NCBI GenBank assembly: GCA_037355855.1
Contig: CM074759.1
Span: forward strand, 7,626,001 to 7,690,000
Direction: 5' to 3'
From: Pseudo-nitzschia pungens
Taxonomy: Eukaryota > Bacillariophyta > Bacillariophyceae > Bacillariales > Bacillariaceae
Length of the DNA stretch: 64,000 nucleotides
The number at the start of each line of letters is the position of its first letter. Within the stretch, counting starts at the first letter, position 1. Under the pieces are notes generated by a model. That model was not told the origin of the DNA, searched no databases, and was given only the letters and a program-made list of their open reading frames with translations. A program made the translations under genes and the position numbers. Positions 63,623 through 64,000 of the stretch are shown here, piece by piece.

Positions 63623-64000
63623 GTACGGTATAGGTATAGGTATATGTATAGCACGGCATGGCATGGTGTAGAATCGAAACGGACGGAACGACGGGAGGAA
63701 GGAAACGAAGGAAGCACGCAGCCCGCTGCTCTTCGGCAGAGACTGGACTGCGAGCATGACGACCGACGACGCCATTGATTGCTGCGGTTTGTTTGGTCTG
63801 GGTTGCTACGGCGCGAGCGCAAACACGCGAGCAACATTCATAGTCTCACCGTGCTTTTGCTGTTGTCCTTGTTGCGATCGATGTGGATCTTCTGGATATA
63901 AAATGGATCTTCTGGATACGGATCTCGACATTTATCTCGACATGGATCCCGGTGCCGGATGTCACGCGCTCCGAAGTCCGTCTGCACGCGAGTCATTGTA
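63623..64000 (+). other. Intron of the WD40 gene (runs to the window edge)
   Basis: Starts GTACGG. No continuation of the WD40 protein is recognisable in any frame. A tandem ggatcttctggata repeat lies at about 63888-63920. Confidence 0.5.

Noticed and set aside
1..64000. CRISPR array, rRNA, tRNA or bacterial operon signals
   Set aside because: The regular repeats seen are micro- or minisatellites and protein repeats. The genes are spliced and eukaryotic, and no tRNA cloverleaf or rRNA sequence was recognised by eye.

Overview
This window looks like nuclear DNA of a diatom, probably a pennate one. The evidence is short GT-AG introns (about 136-384 bp), intergenic DNA full of microsatellites, secreted proteins with PT/PS-type Ser-Thr-Pro linkers, a DUF285/BspA-type repeat protein, a KRE6/SKN1-type beta-glucan protein of the kind linked to chrysolaminarin, bipartite plastid-like presequences, and a Copia element with diatom-type motifs. 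The species cannot be fixed from the sequence. No rRNA, tRNA or CRISPR was recognised.

Host genes, left to right: a secreted Ser/Pro repeat protein (221-1546, minus); a two-exon membrane EGF protein (3680-7060, plus); a secreted or GPI-anchored PT-rich protein (19226-20485, plus); a gene fragment or pseudogene (21594-22173, plus); a three-exon MgtC/SapB-type membrane protein (22249-24513, plus); a three-exon SKN1/KRE6-like protein (25308-27638, minus); a broken methyltransferase (about 29052-29926, minus); an M11 gametolysin-like metalloprotease (45289-47571, plus); a short-chain dehydrogenase (48427-49950, minus); a cyclophilin-like protein with a plastid/thylakoid-like presequence (51388-52824, plus); a BspA-type secreted protein (53842-56100, minus); and the 5' exon of an AIP1/WDR1-like WD40 protein (63176-63622, plus), which continues beyond the window. 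Several of these are secretory or surface proteins, and two share a Lys/Cys-rich C-terminal module.

Mobile DNA makes up about 40% of the window. (1) An LTR element, 8800-17815, has apparently identical ~950-bp LTRs and a 5-bp target duplication. Its Copia-type interior is rearranged and lacks reverse transcriptase. (2) A ~12.3-kb non-LTR retrotransposon on the minus strand (30829-43105) has two intact overlapping ORFs and a 3.2-kb repeat-built 5' leader. It sits inside a 64-bp minisatellite and is flanked by a 19-bp target duplication. (3) A full-length pogo/Tc1-like DNA transposon (58812-62667) has 30-bp perfect inverted ends, TA flanks and one intact DD36D transposase ORF. (4) Two TA-flanked foldback MITEs (1989-2079 and 50166-50390) share CTAC(A/G)GA ends. 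The second is a perfect 97-bp inverted repeat.

The most interesting material is the contrast between a broken, shuffled LTR element that has clearly moved recently and two apparently intact autonomous elements, together with the minisatellite-targeted insertion. Splice sites were placed by reading-frame continuity and family conservation. Homology statements come from recognising motifs, not from searches.
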